Source: SZUA-229 sp041589455
Lineage (GTDB): Bacteria; Pseudomonadota; Gammaproteobacteria; SZUA-229
DNA length: 21,006 nucleotides
NCBI GenBank assembly: GCA_041589455.1
Contig: JBFHVQ010000057.1
Span: forward strand, 1 to 21,006
Direction: 5' to 3'
The notes below the pieces were generated by a model. That model searched no databases. It saw only the letters and a program-made list of their open reading frames with translations, and was not told the origin of the DNA. The position numbers were made by a program, and so were the translations under genes. Below are positions 8,255 through 14,731 of the stretch, piece by piece; position 1 is the stretch's first letter, and each line of letters starts with the position of its first letter.

Positions 8255-8313
8255 TGAATTACATCCTGTTATTGTTTATTTTCGGTACTTACACGATTGC
8301 TAGTTTTATAAAT

Positions 8314-9120
8314 TCATTCTAATGATTTTATAAAATTATTTATATACAGATAGTATTTATGGTGTGACTGTATCGTATTATGTCCAACATTATCCAGTAT
8401 AACTGTATTCAAATTGTCTTTTTTTATACTGTTAAGATGGTTCATCTTTACTGAAATAATTTCATCATTTTCTGCAGCTAACATCAGGCTAGGCACATCT
8501 GTCTTTTTCATGTACTCAATCGTTGGGAAGTTATATTTTAATAAGTAATCAACTGGCATAAAAAAATAATGCTTTTTTGCAACACGTTTCAAACTATCAA
8601 ACGGTGTTATCATTATCATGCCTGCTACTTTATTTTTACTAGCCAAATAACAAGCCATTGCAGACCCCAGGCTTCTACCGATTACTATTATTTCATCATC
8701 TTCAATACCTAGATTTTTTTTTATATGTTGATATGTTCTCTCTGCATGCTCATAAAGCTCTAACTCACCATAAGTCCCTTCTGAATAACCATAACCGGGA
8801 TAGTTAAATGCAAACACCTGCTTTACTTCATACTCTTTAGCTTCATAGTTCATCCATACTGCATCTTCTGCATTACCACCGAAATACAATACGGTTTTTG
8901 ATGCATTATTATCAACTGGAATTTGCCAACCATGGATTTTTTCGCCAGAATTAATCAGTACAATTTCATTAGACTGAAATCTGTTATAGGTATTCTGGTC
9001 TATTGATGGTGGATAAAATATCATTCTATCTTGCATAAAAAACAGAAACACACACAGCACGAGATAACAGATAATGGCTGTTATCATTATATGCTGGACT
9101 ATCTGAATTAATTTTTCCAT
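8314..9120 (-). CDS. Membrane-anchored alpha/beta hydrolase (BEM46/ABHD13-like)
   Basis: A 268-residue serine hydrolase. One N-terminal membrane anchor or uncleaved signal (about 10-29) is followed by the DRMIFYPP motif common in this group. The catalytic triad can be read: Ser150 in the nucleophile elbow GRSLGS, Asp219 in AAENDE and His247 in VGHN. An oxyanion-region motif YFGGNAED (79-86) and NYPGYGYSEG (106-115) also fit the family. Relatives include YfhR-type proteins and BEM46/ABHD12/13; substrates are mostly undefined lipids, esters or acylated proteins. The body may lie on either side of the inner membrane; the DNA does not settle which. The gene is divergent from polA with a 70-base gap. 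It is clearly more AT-rich than polA, which may mean separate acquisition. Confidence 0.87.
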   Translation of the reverse strand: MEKLIQIVQHIMITAIICYLVLCVFLFFMQDRMIFYPPSIDQNTYNRFQSNEIVLINSGEKIHGWQIPVDNNASKTVLYFGGNAEDAVWMNYEAKEYEVKQVFAFNYPGYGYSEGTYGELELYEHAERTYQHIKKNLGIEDDEIIVIGRSLGSAMACYLASKNKVAGMIMITPFDSLKRVAKKHYFFMPVDYLLKYNFPTIEYMKKTDVPSLMLAAENDEIISVKMNHLNSIKKDNLNTVILDNVGHNTIQSHHKYYLYINNFIKSLE

Positions 9121-9190
9121 CTGAACTCCATCATACTGCTTTTAATGTCATAATACGCACCCTGATTTAGTACAACTATTCTAGACTGCT

Positions 9191-11893
9191 ATGGCAAAAC
9201 AAACTCCTCCTTTAATTCTGGTTGATGGCTCATCTTACTTATTTAGAGCTTTTCACGCCTTACCACCACTCACTTCTTCCAAAGGGCAACCAACGGGGGC
9301 AATTTTTGGTGTCATCAATATGCTCAAAAAGCTGGTAGAAGAATATCAACCAGAACATATGGCCGTAGTTTTTGATGCAAAAGGAAAAACCTTCAGAAAC
9401 GATTTGTACCCTGAATACAAGGCGCATTGCCCTCCGATGCCAGATGATTTACGTTCACAGATCGAGCCCATTCATCAATTAGTTGACGCACTGGGTTATC
9501 CACGGCTGGTAGTACCTGACGTTGAAGCCGATGATGTAATTGGCACACTGGCAAAACAGGCGGCTGAAGCAGGCCATAAAGTCCTGATCTCGACCGGTGA
9601 CAAGGACATGGCACAGCTGGTTAATAAGGATGTCACCCTTATAAACACCATGAATAACAGTTTCAGTACACCTGATACGGTTCAGGAAAAATTTGGTGTG
9701 TCCGCTGCACAGATTATCGATTATCTAGCATTAATCGGCGATACAGCAGATAACATTCCTGGTGTGCCCAAAGTAGGCCCTAAAACAGCGGCCAAATGGC
9801 TTAACCAGTATGGGTCTCTTGAGAATATCATTCAGCATGCTGCTGAGTTTAAAGGCAAAGTCGGTGAGTACTTACGTGATAGTCTTCAGCAACTGCCTCT
9901 TTCCTACCAACTGGCGACGATTGTCTGTGATGTAAAATTAGACACTCAAGCTGATGAGCTTAATCTAAAACCAGCCAACCAGGATAAATTGATCGAACTC
10001 TACTCGGAGTATGAACTTAAAAGCTGGCTATCAGAGCTTACAGAAGCTGACGACACATCTGCATACCCTAAAACAGACGCAATAGAAACTGATTACCAGA
10101 CGGTACTCAGCTCTGATCACCTTGATCAGTGGATCGAACAGCTCAAATCTGCAGACAGCTTCGCTTTCGATACCGAAACCACTAGTCTTAATTACATGCA
10201 GGCCCGTATCGTCGGTGTTTCTTTTGCTATTGAGGCCGGAACAGCTGCCTATGTTCCCTTTGCTCATGATTATGAAGATGCACCACAACAGCTGTCTGAA
10301 GACCAGGTACTGGGTGCGCTAAAGCCACTTCTAGAAGATCCAGATAAGGGAAAGATCGGCCAGAACCTGAAATACGATATGCATGTCTTACAAAATCACG
10401 GTATCCAGTTGCAGGGCATCGCACAAGATACGCTACTCGAGTCTTTTGTACTGGACTCAACCAAACGTCATGATATGGACTCCATGGCGAGTCGTTTTCT
10501 CAATCTTCAAACCATTCATTTTGAGGACATAGCCGGGAAAGGTGCTAAACAGCTCACTTTTAACCAGATTAACCTTGAGCAGGCAGGCCCCTATGCCGCG
10601 GAAGATGCCGATATCACCCTTCGCTTGCACCAGCATATCGCTCAGCAGTTATCAGACTTCCCCAGCCTGCTTGCAGTGTATCAGACAATAGAACTGCCCC
10701 TGATGCCGATTATTCAGCATATTGAACAGAATGGTGTAAAAGTCGATGCACAGATGCTAGCCGATCAAAGCTACCAGCTTTCACAGCGCCTGCAACAGCT
10801 GGAACAACAGGCTCACGAGGAAGCCGGTGAGGCCTTTAACCTGGGTTCTCCCAAGCAAATTCAAGCTATATTCTTTGATAAGCTTGAGCTACCGGTTATT
10901 CGCAAGACCCCCAAAGGCCAGCCTTCTACAGCCGAAGATGTACTACAGGAATTGGCAGAGATGGGTCATGAGCTACCGCGCATAATCCTGGAGCACCGTG
11001 GGCTTAGCAAACTTAAATCAACCTATACTGACAAGCTGCCATTACAGATTAACCCCAATACCGGCCGCGTGCATACCAGCTACCACCAAACCGGCGCTGC
11101 TACTGGACGCATGTCATCCAGCGATCCCAACCTGCAGAATATACCGATACGTTCAGAAGAAGGACGCCGCATTCGACAGGCATTTATCGCCTCTGAAGGA
11201 AAGGTCATTCTGGCAGCAGACTATTCTCAGATTGAGTTACGAATTATGGCACACCTGTCCGCTGACCAGAGTCTGCTAGATGCTTTCAGGGAAGGCAGGG
11301 ATATTCACCGCGCTACTGCTGCAGAAGTCTTCGACACCCCCCTTGATGCAGTTGAAAGTGAACAGCGTCGCGCTGCTAAAGCCATTAACTTCGGCCTTAT
11401 TTACGGTATGTCCGCCTTTGGACTGGCTAAACAACTGGGAGTTGAGCGCTATGAGGCTCAGGAATATATCAACCTTTATTTTGAGCGCTATCCCGGTGTT
11501 AAGGATTATATGGATAGAACACGTGAACAGGCACACGCCGATGGCTATGTCGAAACGCTATTTGGCAGACGCCTGTATTTACCTGAAATCAACTCACGCA
11601 ATGGTCAACGACGTCAATATGCAGAACGTACCGCTATCAATGCACCCATGCAGGGGACCGCAGCAGATATCATCAAACGCGCCATGATCAAGGTTCACAA
11701 TGCACTCAATACCTCAGAGCTTGATGCGATAATGATTATGCAGGTTCATGATGAGCTGGTTTTCGAAGTCGCCGAAGAGCAGATCGAACGGCTAAGCCAG
11801 TTACTTCACCAGGAAATGGAGTCTGCTGCTGAGTTAGATGTGCCTTTACTGGTTGATATTGGAGTAGGTAAGAACTGGGATGAAGCGCACTAA
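9191..11893 (+). CDS. polA: DNA polymerase I
   Basis: A 900-residue family A polymerase with all three activities apparently intact. The N-terminal 5' nuclease domain (about 1-290) starts LILVDGSSYLFRAFHALPPL and includes DVEADDVIGTLA and the helix-hairpin-helix GDTADNIPGVPKVGPKTA. The 3'-5' proofreading domain (about 310-490) keeps Exo I D327-x-E329 (FDTETTSL), Exo II GQNLKYDMHVL and Exo III YAAEDAD. The polymerase domain has motif A ADYSQIELR (D677), motif B RRAAKAINFGLIYG and motif C VHDE (D854). The enzyme performs Okazaki-fragment processing and repair synthesis. The length is close to the roughly 930-residue E. coli enzyme. No strong Shine-Dalgarno precedes the ATG, but the family N-terminus fits this start. 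Downstream lie a structured 3' region, a candidate small RNA and engB. Confidence 0.98.
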   Translation: MAKQTPPLILVDGSSYLFRAFHALPPLTSSKGQPTGAIFGVINMLKKLVEEYQPEHMAVVFDAKGKTFRNDLYPEYKAHCPPMPDDLRSQIEPIHQLVDALGYPRLVVPDVEADDVIGTLAKQAAEAGHKVLISTGDKDMAQLVNKDVTLINTMNNSFSTPDTVQEKFGVSAAQIIDYLALIGDTADNIPGVPKVGPKTAAKWLNQYGSLENIIQHAAEFKGKVGEYLRDSLQQLPLSYQLATIVCDVKLDTQADELNLKPANQDKLIELYSEYELKSWLSELTEADDTSAYPKTDAIETDYQTVLSSDHLDQWIEQLKSADSFAFDTETTSLNYMQARIVGVSFAIEAGTAAYVPFAHDYEDAPQQLSEDQVLGALKPLLEDPDKGKIGQNLKYDMHVLQNHGIQLQGIAQDTLLESFVLDSTKRHDMDSMASRFLNLQTIHFEDIAGKGAKQLTFNQINLEQAGPYAAEDADITLRLHQHIAQQLSDFPSLLAVYQTIELPLMPIIQHIEQNGVKVDAQMLADQSYQLSQRLQQLEQQAHEEAGEAFNLGSPKQIQAIFFDKLELPVIRKTPKGQPSTAEDVLQELAEMGHELPRIILEHRGLSKLKSTYTDKLPLQINPNTGRVHTSYHQTGAATGRMSSSDPNLQNIPIRSEEGRRIRQAFIASEGKVILAADYSQIELRIMAHLSADQSLLDAFREGRDIHRATAAEVFDTPLDAVESEQRRAAKAINFGLIYGMSAFGLAKQLGVERYEAQEYINLYFERYPGVKDYMDRTREQAHADGYVETLFGRRLYLPEINSRNGQRRQYAERTAINAPMQGTAADIIKRAMIKVHNALNTSELDAIMIMQVHDELVFEVAEEQIERLSQLLHQEMESAAELDVPLLVDIGVGKNWDEAH

Positions 11894-11911
11894 ATTAATT
11901 TAACAAACCAC

Positions 11912-11959
11912 TTGTCGTTTTATTCTGTCATGGATGACAGCCACCATTTCTGCCGACAA
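11912..11959 (+). other. Nested hairpin in the polA 3' region
   Basis: An outer stem TTGTCG (11912-11917)/CGACAA (11954-11959) encloses a perfect 7-bp hairpin CTGTCAT (11925-11931)/ATGACAG (11934-11940) with a GG loop. It begins 18 bases after the polA stop. No U-run follows, so it is not a classic terminator. It may stabilise the polA mRNA 3' end or be a processing site; this is inference. Confidence 0.4.
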
Positions 11960-12008
11960 AATCAAAAACATAATCAATAACAAGCATATAGAGAAGCGTA
12001 TTTATAAA

Positions 12009-12053
12009 CCTGTAAAGAATTAAAATTTATAAATATGACTTTATGGTTTTTTT
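12009..12053 (+). terminator. Weak candidate terminator of polA
   Basis: CCTGTAAAG (12009-12017) can pair, with a small bulge, to CTTTATGG (12039-12046), followed at once by seven Ts (12047-12053). The stem is short and AT-rich with a long loop, so this is only a plausible end for polA readthrough upstream of the small-RNA promoter. Confidence 0.3.
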
Positions 12054-12089
12054 ATAGAATTAATATGCACACCACTCGTCGAAACTGTT

Positions 12090-12117
12090 TTGACAAGTGC
12101 CACGAATAGACTTTACT
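12090..12117 (+). promoter_or_regulatory. Predicted sigma-70 promoter of the polA-engB small RNA
   Basis: A perfect -35 box TTGACA (12090-12095), 16-base spacer, -10 TTTACT (12112-12117; four of six consensus bases). The DNA before it is AT-rich (11,960-12,060), like an UP element. Predicted transcription start is near 12,124. Confidence 0.5.
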
Positions 12118-12123
12118 TAAAGA

Positions 12124-12263
12124 CAAGCAATGTAGTTTTTTTCGTATTGCGCTAAAGCCCGGCGCAAGCTCGCTTGCCTCCCTGAGCGAGCAACTTGAGA
12201 GAGGCCTCCCCAAGCCAATCTCTATATTATCCCCGACCACATCCCTGGTGGCCGGGGTTTTTT
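12124..12263 (+). ncRNA. Candidate small regulatory RNA at the Spot 42/ErsA locus
   Basis: A predicted ~140-nt transcript with its own promoter (TTGACA -35) and a strong intrinsic terminator. No credible ORF fits it. Its body contains GCAAT (12128-12132)/ATTGC (12146-12150) and two mutually exclusive hairpins: GCAAGC/GCTTGC (12164-12177) or GCTCGCT (12168-12174)/AGCGAGC (12185-12191). The heptamer GCCTCCC occurs twice, at 12176-12182 (in the loop of the 7-bp hairpin) and 12204-12210; CCUCC is complementary to Shine-Dalgarno sequences. The position between polA and convergent engB is where E. coli carries spf (Spot 42) and P. aeruginosa carries ErsA. I see no obvious primary-sequence match to Spot 42 as I remember it, so this is a positional counterpart, not a proven homologue. 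The exact 5' end is inferred. Confidence 0.6.
12231..12263 (+). terminator. Strong Rho-independent terminator of the small RNA
   Basis: CCCCG (12231-12235) A CCAC (12237-12240), loop ATCCCTG, GTGG (12248-12251) C CGGGG (12253-12257), then six Ts (12258-12263). This is a GC-rich stem with one A/C mismatch. It is plus-strand only: no T-run follows on the minus side. Confidence 0.85.
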
Positions 12264-12324
12264 GTTTATAGCCAAAGGGCTATATCTGTAATGTTTCGCA
12301 GCATTCTATACTGTTTTAATTAAA

Positions 12325-12377
12325 TTTAGAAAGACTTAACGAAAGCTTTACGACAAGCTGTCGTTTTTGTCTCTAAA
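12325..12377 (+). terminator. Nested stem-loop before the engB stop, possible convergent terminator
   Basis: An outer TTTAGA (12325-12330)/TCTAAA (12372-12377) plus GAC (12333-12335)/GTC (12369-12371) surrounds ACGACA (12350-12355) AGC TGTCGT (12359-12364), which is followed by TTTT on the plus strand. It lies three bases beyond the engB stop codon. It works as a backup plus-strand terminator on paper; on the engB side the stem lacks a clear U-run. A smaller stem TATAGCC (12267-12273)/GGCTATA (12278-12284) lies just upstream. Confidence 0.5.
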
Positions 12378-12380
12378 TGA

Positions 12381-12983
12381 TTATGCTGCAAGCTCAAACC
12401 ACAGATCTAAAATTTTTCTCAGCTCGTCCGTACCCGATTTATTGAGTGCAGAAAACATTTGAACCGTTGCATTAAATCCCGCATCTTTAATCGATTTTTT
12501 TACCATTAATAATTGTTTACTCGCCGCACCTTTTTTTAATTTATCTGACTTTGTTAACAACACATGTACCGGTGTATTCATATGGCTACACCACTCTAAC
12601 ATTTGAAAATCATAATCTTTTAAAGGATGACGTATATCCATTATCACCACCAGACCACGAAGTTGCTCACGCTGTCCCAGATATGATTCCATTAACGCCT
12701 GCCACTCGCGACGCATTTTTTCCGGTACCTTTGCATACCCATAACCGGGAAGGTCGACCAGGCAACGTATCTCATCGAGACTGAAAAAATTAATTAACTG
12801 CGTTCTACCCGGTGTCTTACTGGTTCTTGCCAGAGCTTTCTGCTCACACAGTGTATTAATGGCGCTCGATTTACCTGCATTTGAACGACCCGCAAAAGCA
12901 ACCTCAAAAACTGATTCTGTGGGTAATTGATTCTGGCGGCTGGCGCTGGTCAGGAACTGTGCCTGACGATAAAAGTTAGCCAT
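12381..12983 (-). CDS. engB: Ribosome biogenesis GTPase EngB (YihA/YsxC)
   Basis: A 200-residue TRAFAC-class GTPase; the family is needed for 50S ribosomal subunit assembly. All GTP-binding motifs are visible: G1 GRSNAGKS (32-39), G2 Thr around 57 in TSKTPGRTQ, G3 DLPG (77-80), G4 TKSD (144-147) and G5 SALNKSG near 179. Its length is typical. It is convergent with polA and the small RNA, and divergent from cytochrome c4, the conserved gammaproteobacterial arrangement. The 252-base upstream gap has a pair of GATATTT repeats and the cytochrome promoter. No strong Shine-Dalgarno is seen before the ATG. Confidence 0.97.
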   Translation of the reverse strand: MANFYRQAQFLTSASRQNQLPTESVFEVAFAGRSNAGKSSAINTLCEQKALARTSKTPGRTQLINFFSLDEIRCLVDLPGYGYAKVPEKMRREWQALMESYLGQREQLRGLVVIMDIRHPLKDYDFQMLEWCSHMNTPVHVLLTKSDKLKKGAASKQLLMVKKSIKDAGFNATVQMFSALNKSGTDELRKILDLWFELAA

Positions 12984-13064
12984 AGTGGTGTGTATAAACC
13001 TGCAAAAAGTAATGTTTTAAGGGTGTCTGTAGGCTGAATCTTACCAATCTTGAGCTGCCGCTGC

Positions 13065-13098
13065 GATATTTAGCCGAATATTTACGATATTTCGCCGG
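13065..13098. repeat. Direct repeat pair GATATTTnGCCG, 21-base period
   Basis: GATATTTAGCCG (13065-13076) and GATATTTCGCCG (13086-13097) match at 11 of 12 positions and start exactly 21 bases apart, two turns of B-DNA, on the same face. A related AATATTTAC lies between them. They sit in the engB/cytochrome c4 divergent gap, about 65-100 bases upstream of the predicted cytochrome promoter. A tandem protein-binding site is a reasonable reading. Confidence 0.4.
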
Positions 13099-13161
13099 CC
13101 AAAATTGCTGAAATCACTGATCTGGTGTAGACTTGCGCCACTTTTTTCGCCCCGGAGTCCC

Positions 13162-13190
13162 TTGTAGAGCTCTGAAGCGGCTAATATACT
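13162..13190 (+). promoter_or_regulatory. Predicted sigma-70 promoter of cytochrome c4
   Basis: TTGTAG (13162-13167), 17-base spacer, TATACT (13185-13190). Both boxes are close to consensus with ideal spacing; the predicted start is about 13,197, giving a ~40-base leader with GGAGAAG (13222-13228) before the ATG at 13236. Confidence 0.65.
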
Positions 13191-13235
13191 CAAGAACCAG
13201 CGAGGCTGGTAATAATCGTTTGGAGAAGACAAACA

Positions 13236-13844
13236 ATGAATTTCAAATCTCTGATGGCAATCTTTGGTCTGGCTTTTGGCCTGAATGCTACAGCGACTGC
13301 GGCAGACCTGGCTGCAGGTGAAGCCTCAAGTGCTATCTGTGCAGGTTGTCATATGCCTGACGGAAACAGCGTGGTCGATATGTTCCCTAAGCTGGCAGGC
13401 CAACACGCTCAATACATTGCCAAGCAACTAAATGACTATAAGAGCGGCGCTCGTAAAGACGACACTATGACTGGTATGGCAGCAACTCTGGCTACTGATG
13501 CAGACGTAGCGAATGTTTCAGCATTCTTCGCCAGCAAAACTGCAAATGTTGCGCCAGCAGACGACAGCAAAGTAGCACTGGGTAAGGATGTTTACCGTGG
13601 TGGTAACACGGCGAATGGCCTGCCTGCATGCATGGGTTGTCATGGTCCTAATGGTTCTGGTAATCCTACTGCCAAATACCCGACTCTGGCTGGCCAGCAT
13701 GCAGCTTATACAATCAAACAGCTTCAACTTTTCCGCGATGGCACACGTGACAACGATAGCAACAAAATGATGCGTAATGTTGCTGCTAAGATGACAAATG
13801 CAGAGATTGAAGCCGTTGCACACTACCTGGCACAGATGAAGTAA
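13236..13844 (+). CDS. Dihaem cytochrome c4
   Basis: A 202-residue periplasmic c-type cytochrome made of two homologous halves. A signal peptide (about 1-22, ending ATATA) precedes the first haem site CAGCH (35-39); the second is CMGCH (132-136). Each half repeats the LAGQHAxY(I/T)xKQL motif (53-65 and again at about 150-162) and a later Met-containing segment (DDTMTGM; NKMMRNVAAKM) that can supply the axial ligand, as expected for cytochrome c4. Known role: electron carrier between the bc1 complex or other donors and terminal oxidases, often membrane-associated. It has a strong promoter, an ideal Shine-Dalgarno (GGAGAAG, seven bases before the ATG) and its own terminator, so it is probably well expressed as a single gene. 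In Pseudomonas it also sits between engB and dsbA. Confidence 0.95.
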   Translation: MNFKSLMAIFGLAFGLNATATAADLAAGEASSAICAGCHMPDGNSVVDMFPKLAGQHAQYIAKQLNDYKSGARKDDTMTGMAATLATDADVANVSAFFASKTANVAPADDSKVALGKDVYRGGNTANGLPACMGCHGPNGSGNPTAKYPTLAGQHAAYTIKQLQLFRDGTRDNDSNKMMRNVAAKMTNAEIEAVAHYLAQMK

Positions 13845-13872
13845 GCTTTACCGCTTGATTATCTGACCAACA

Positions 13873-13897
13873 AAAAGGCTGCTTAATGCAGCCTTTT
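13873..13897 (+). terminator. Rho-independent terminator after cytochrome c4
   Basis: AAAAGGCTGC (13873-13882), loop TTAAT, GCAGCCTTTT (13888-13897): a perfect 10-bp stem with A- and T-flanks, so it can act in both directions. It begins 29 bases after the cytochrome stop and separates it from dsbA. Confidence 0.9.
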
Positions 13898-13994
13898 CTG
13901 TACTTACCGATGCAAAAATTTTTATAATCAAATAATAACGCATGAAATTTTTTTACTCTTTTGTGGTCATATTTTAAAACCCCTGGGGAATTGT

Positions 13995-14618
13995 ATGAAA
14001 TTAATCAATAAAATCAGTCTGTTACTAATTTTTTCCTGTCTAAACCTGAGTGCAAATGCAGCGCCTTACAGTGAAGGCAAACATTACAGCAAAATACCTG
14101 CACCTATAGCTACCCAGACAGGCGATAAAATAGAAGTTCTAGAGTTCTTCTGGTATGGCTGTCCACACTGCTTCAGCTTTGAACCGACACTAAAAAAATG
14201 GAAACAAAAGCTACCTGCGTCTGTTTCATTCGTACGTGTTCCTGCTCCGCTGAATCCTCGTTGGATGCCACACACCAAAGCCTTCTACACATTGCAATCC
14301 ATGGGAGAGGGTGAAAATCACCATGAAGCCATATTTAGTGCTATGCATGTGAAAAAACAGAAGCTTTTTACCAAGAATGCAATTGCGGATTTCCTTGAAC
14401 AGCGTGGCGTGAATAAGCAACAGTTCCTTTCTACTTTTGATTCATTTGCTGTAGAAATGCGAGCTCGTCAGGCTTTACAGTTAGGACAGCAATACAAGTT
14501 AAGTGGCGTGCCGATGCTCACCATCAATGGTAAATACACTATAGGAGCAGAGCAGGCTGGCAGTTATCAGGGCATGGTTAATGTAGCTAATCATTTAATC
14601 AAGCTAGAATCAAAATAG
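13995..14618 (+). CDS. dsbA: Thiol:disulfide interchange protein DsbA
   Basis: A 207-residue periplasmic oxidoreductase that introduces disulfides into exported proteins and is reoxidised by DsbB. A signal peptide (about 1-22, ending ANA) precedes the thioredoxin-fold domain. The active site is C56-P-H-C59 in EFFWYGCPHCFSFEP, the classic DsbA dipeptide, and the cis-proline loop is GVPM near 175. The FVRVPAPLNPRWMPHTKAFYTL segment also fits DsbA. GGGG (in the CCCCTGGGG run) just upstream of the ATG is a likely ribosome-binding site. It lies between the cytochrome c4 terminator and its own terminator, so it is monocistronic. No dsbB is in the window. Confidence 0.96.
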   Translation: MKLINKISLLLIFSCLNLSANAAPYSEGKHYSKIPAPIATQTGDKIEVLEFFWYGCPHCFSFEPTLKKWKQKLPASVSFVRVPAPLNPRWMPHTKAFYTLQSMGEGENHHEAIFSAMHVKKQKLFTKNAIADFLEQRGVNKQQFLSTFDSFAVEMRARQALQLGQQYKLSGVPMLTINGKYTIGAEQAGSYQGMVNVANHLIKLESK

Positions 14619-14671
14619 GCTGTTTAGCCACTGGCTTGACTTGTCAGTTTTCATTTACACGACTATATTCT

Positions 14672-14698
14672 AAAGGGAACCCACGGGTTCCCTTTTTT
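14672..14698 (+). terminator. Rho-independent terminator after dsbA
   Basis: AAAGGGAACC (14672-14681), loop CACG, GGTTCCCTTT (14686-14695), with the T-run continuing to 14698. A perfect 10-bp stem and U-tract, 53 bases after the dsbA stop. Confidence 0.92.
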
Positions 14699-14731
14699 AT
14701 TCTAATGAGATAACCATAAAGAGACTTCACG

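Noticed and set aside
9393..11687. Several 66-135 codon ORFs inside polA on both strands (e.g. 11280-11687 +, 11276-11536 -)
   Set aside because: They lie wholly within a convincing full-length DNA polymerase I and show no family motifs; they are reading-frame shadows.
12052..12240. 62-codon minus-strand ORF across the small-RNA region
   Set aside because: It covers the promoter, hairpins and terminator of the RNA candidate in antisense, has no recognisable domain and reads like chance translation of stem sequences.
12124..12263. Direct identification of the RNA as Spot 42
   Set aside because: The location fits, but I cannot see the remembered Spot 42 sequence or its 3' hairpin sequence; only positional equivalence is claimed.
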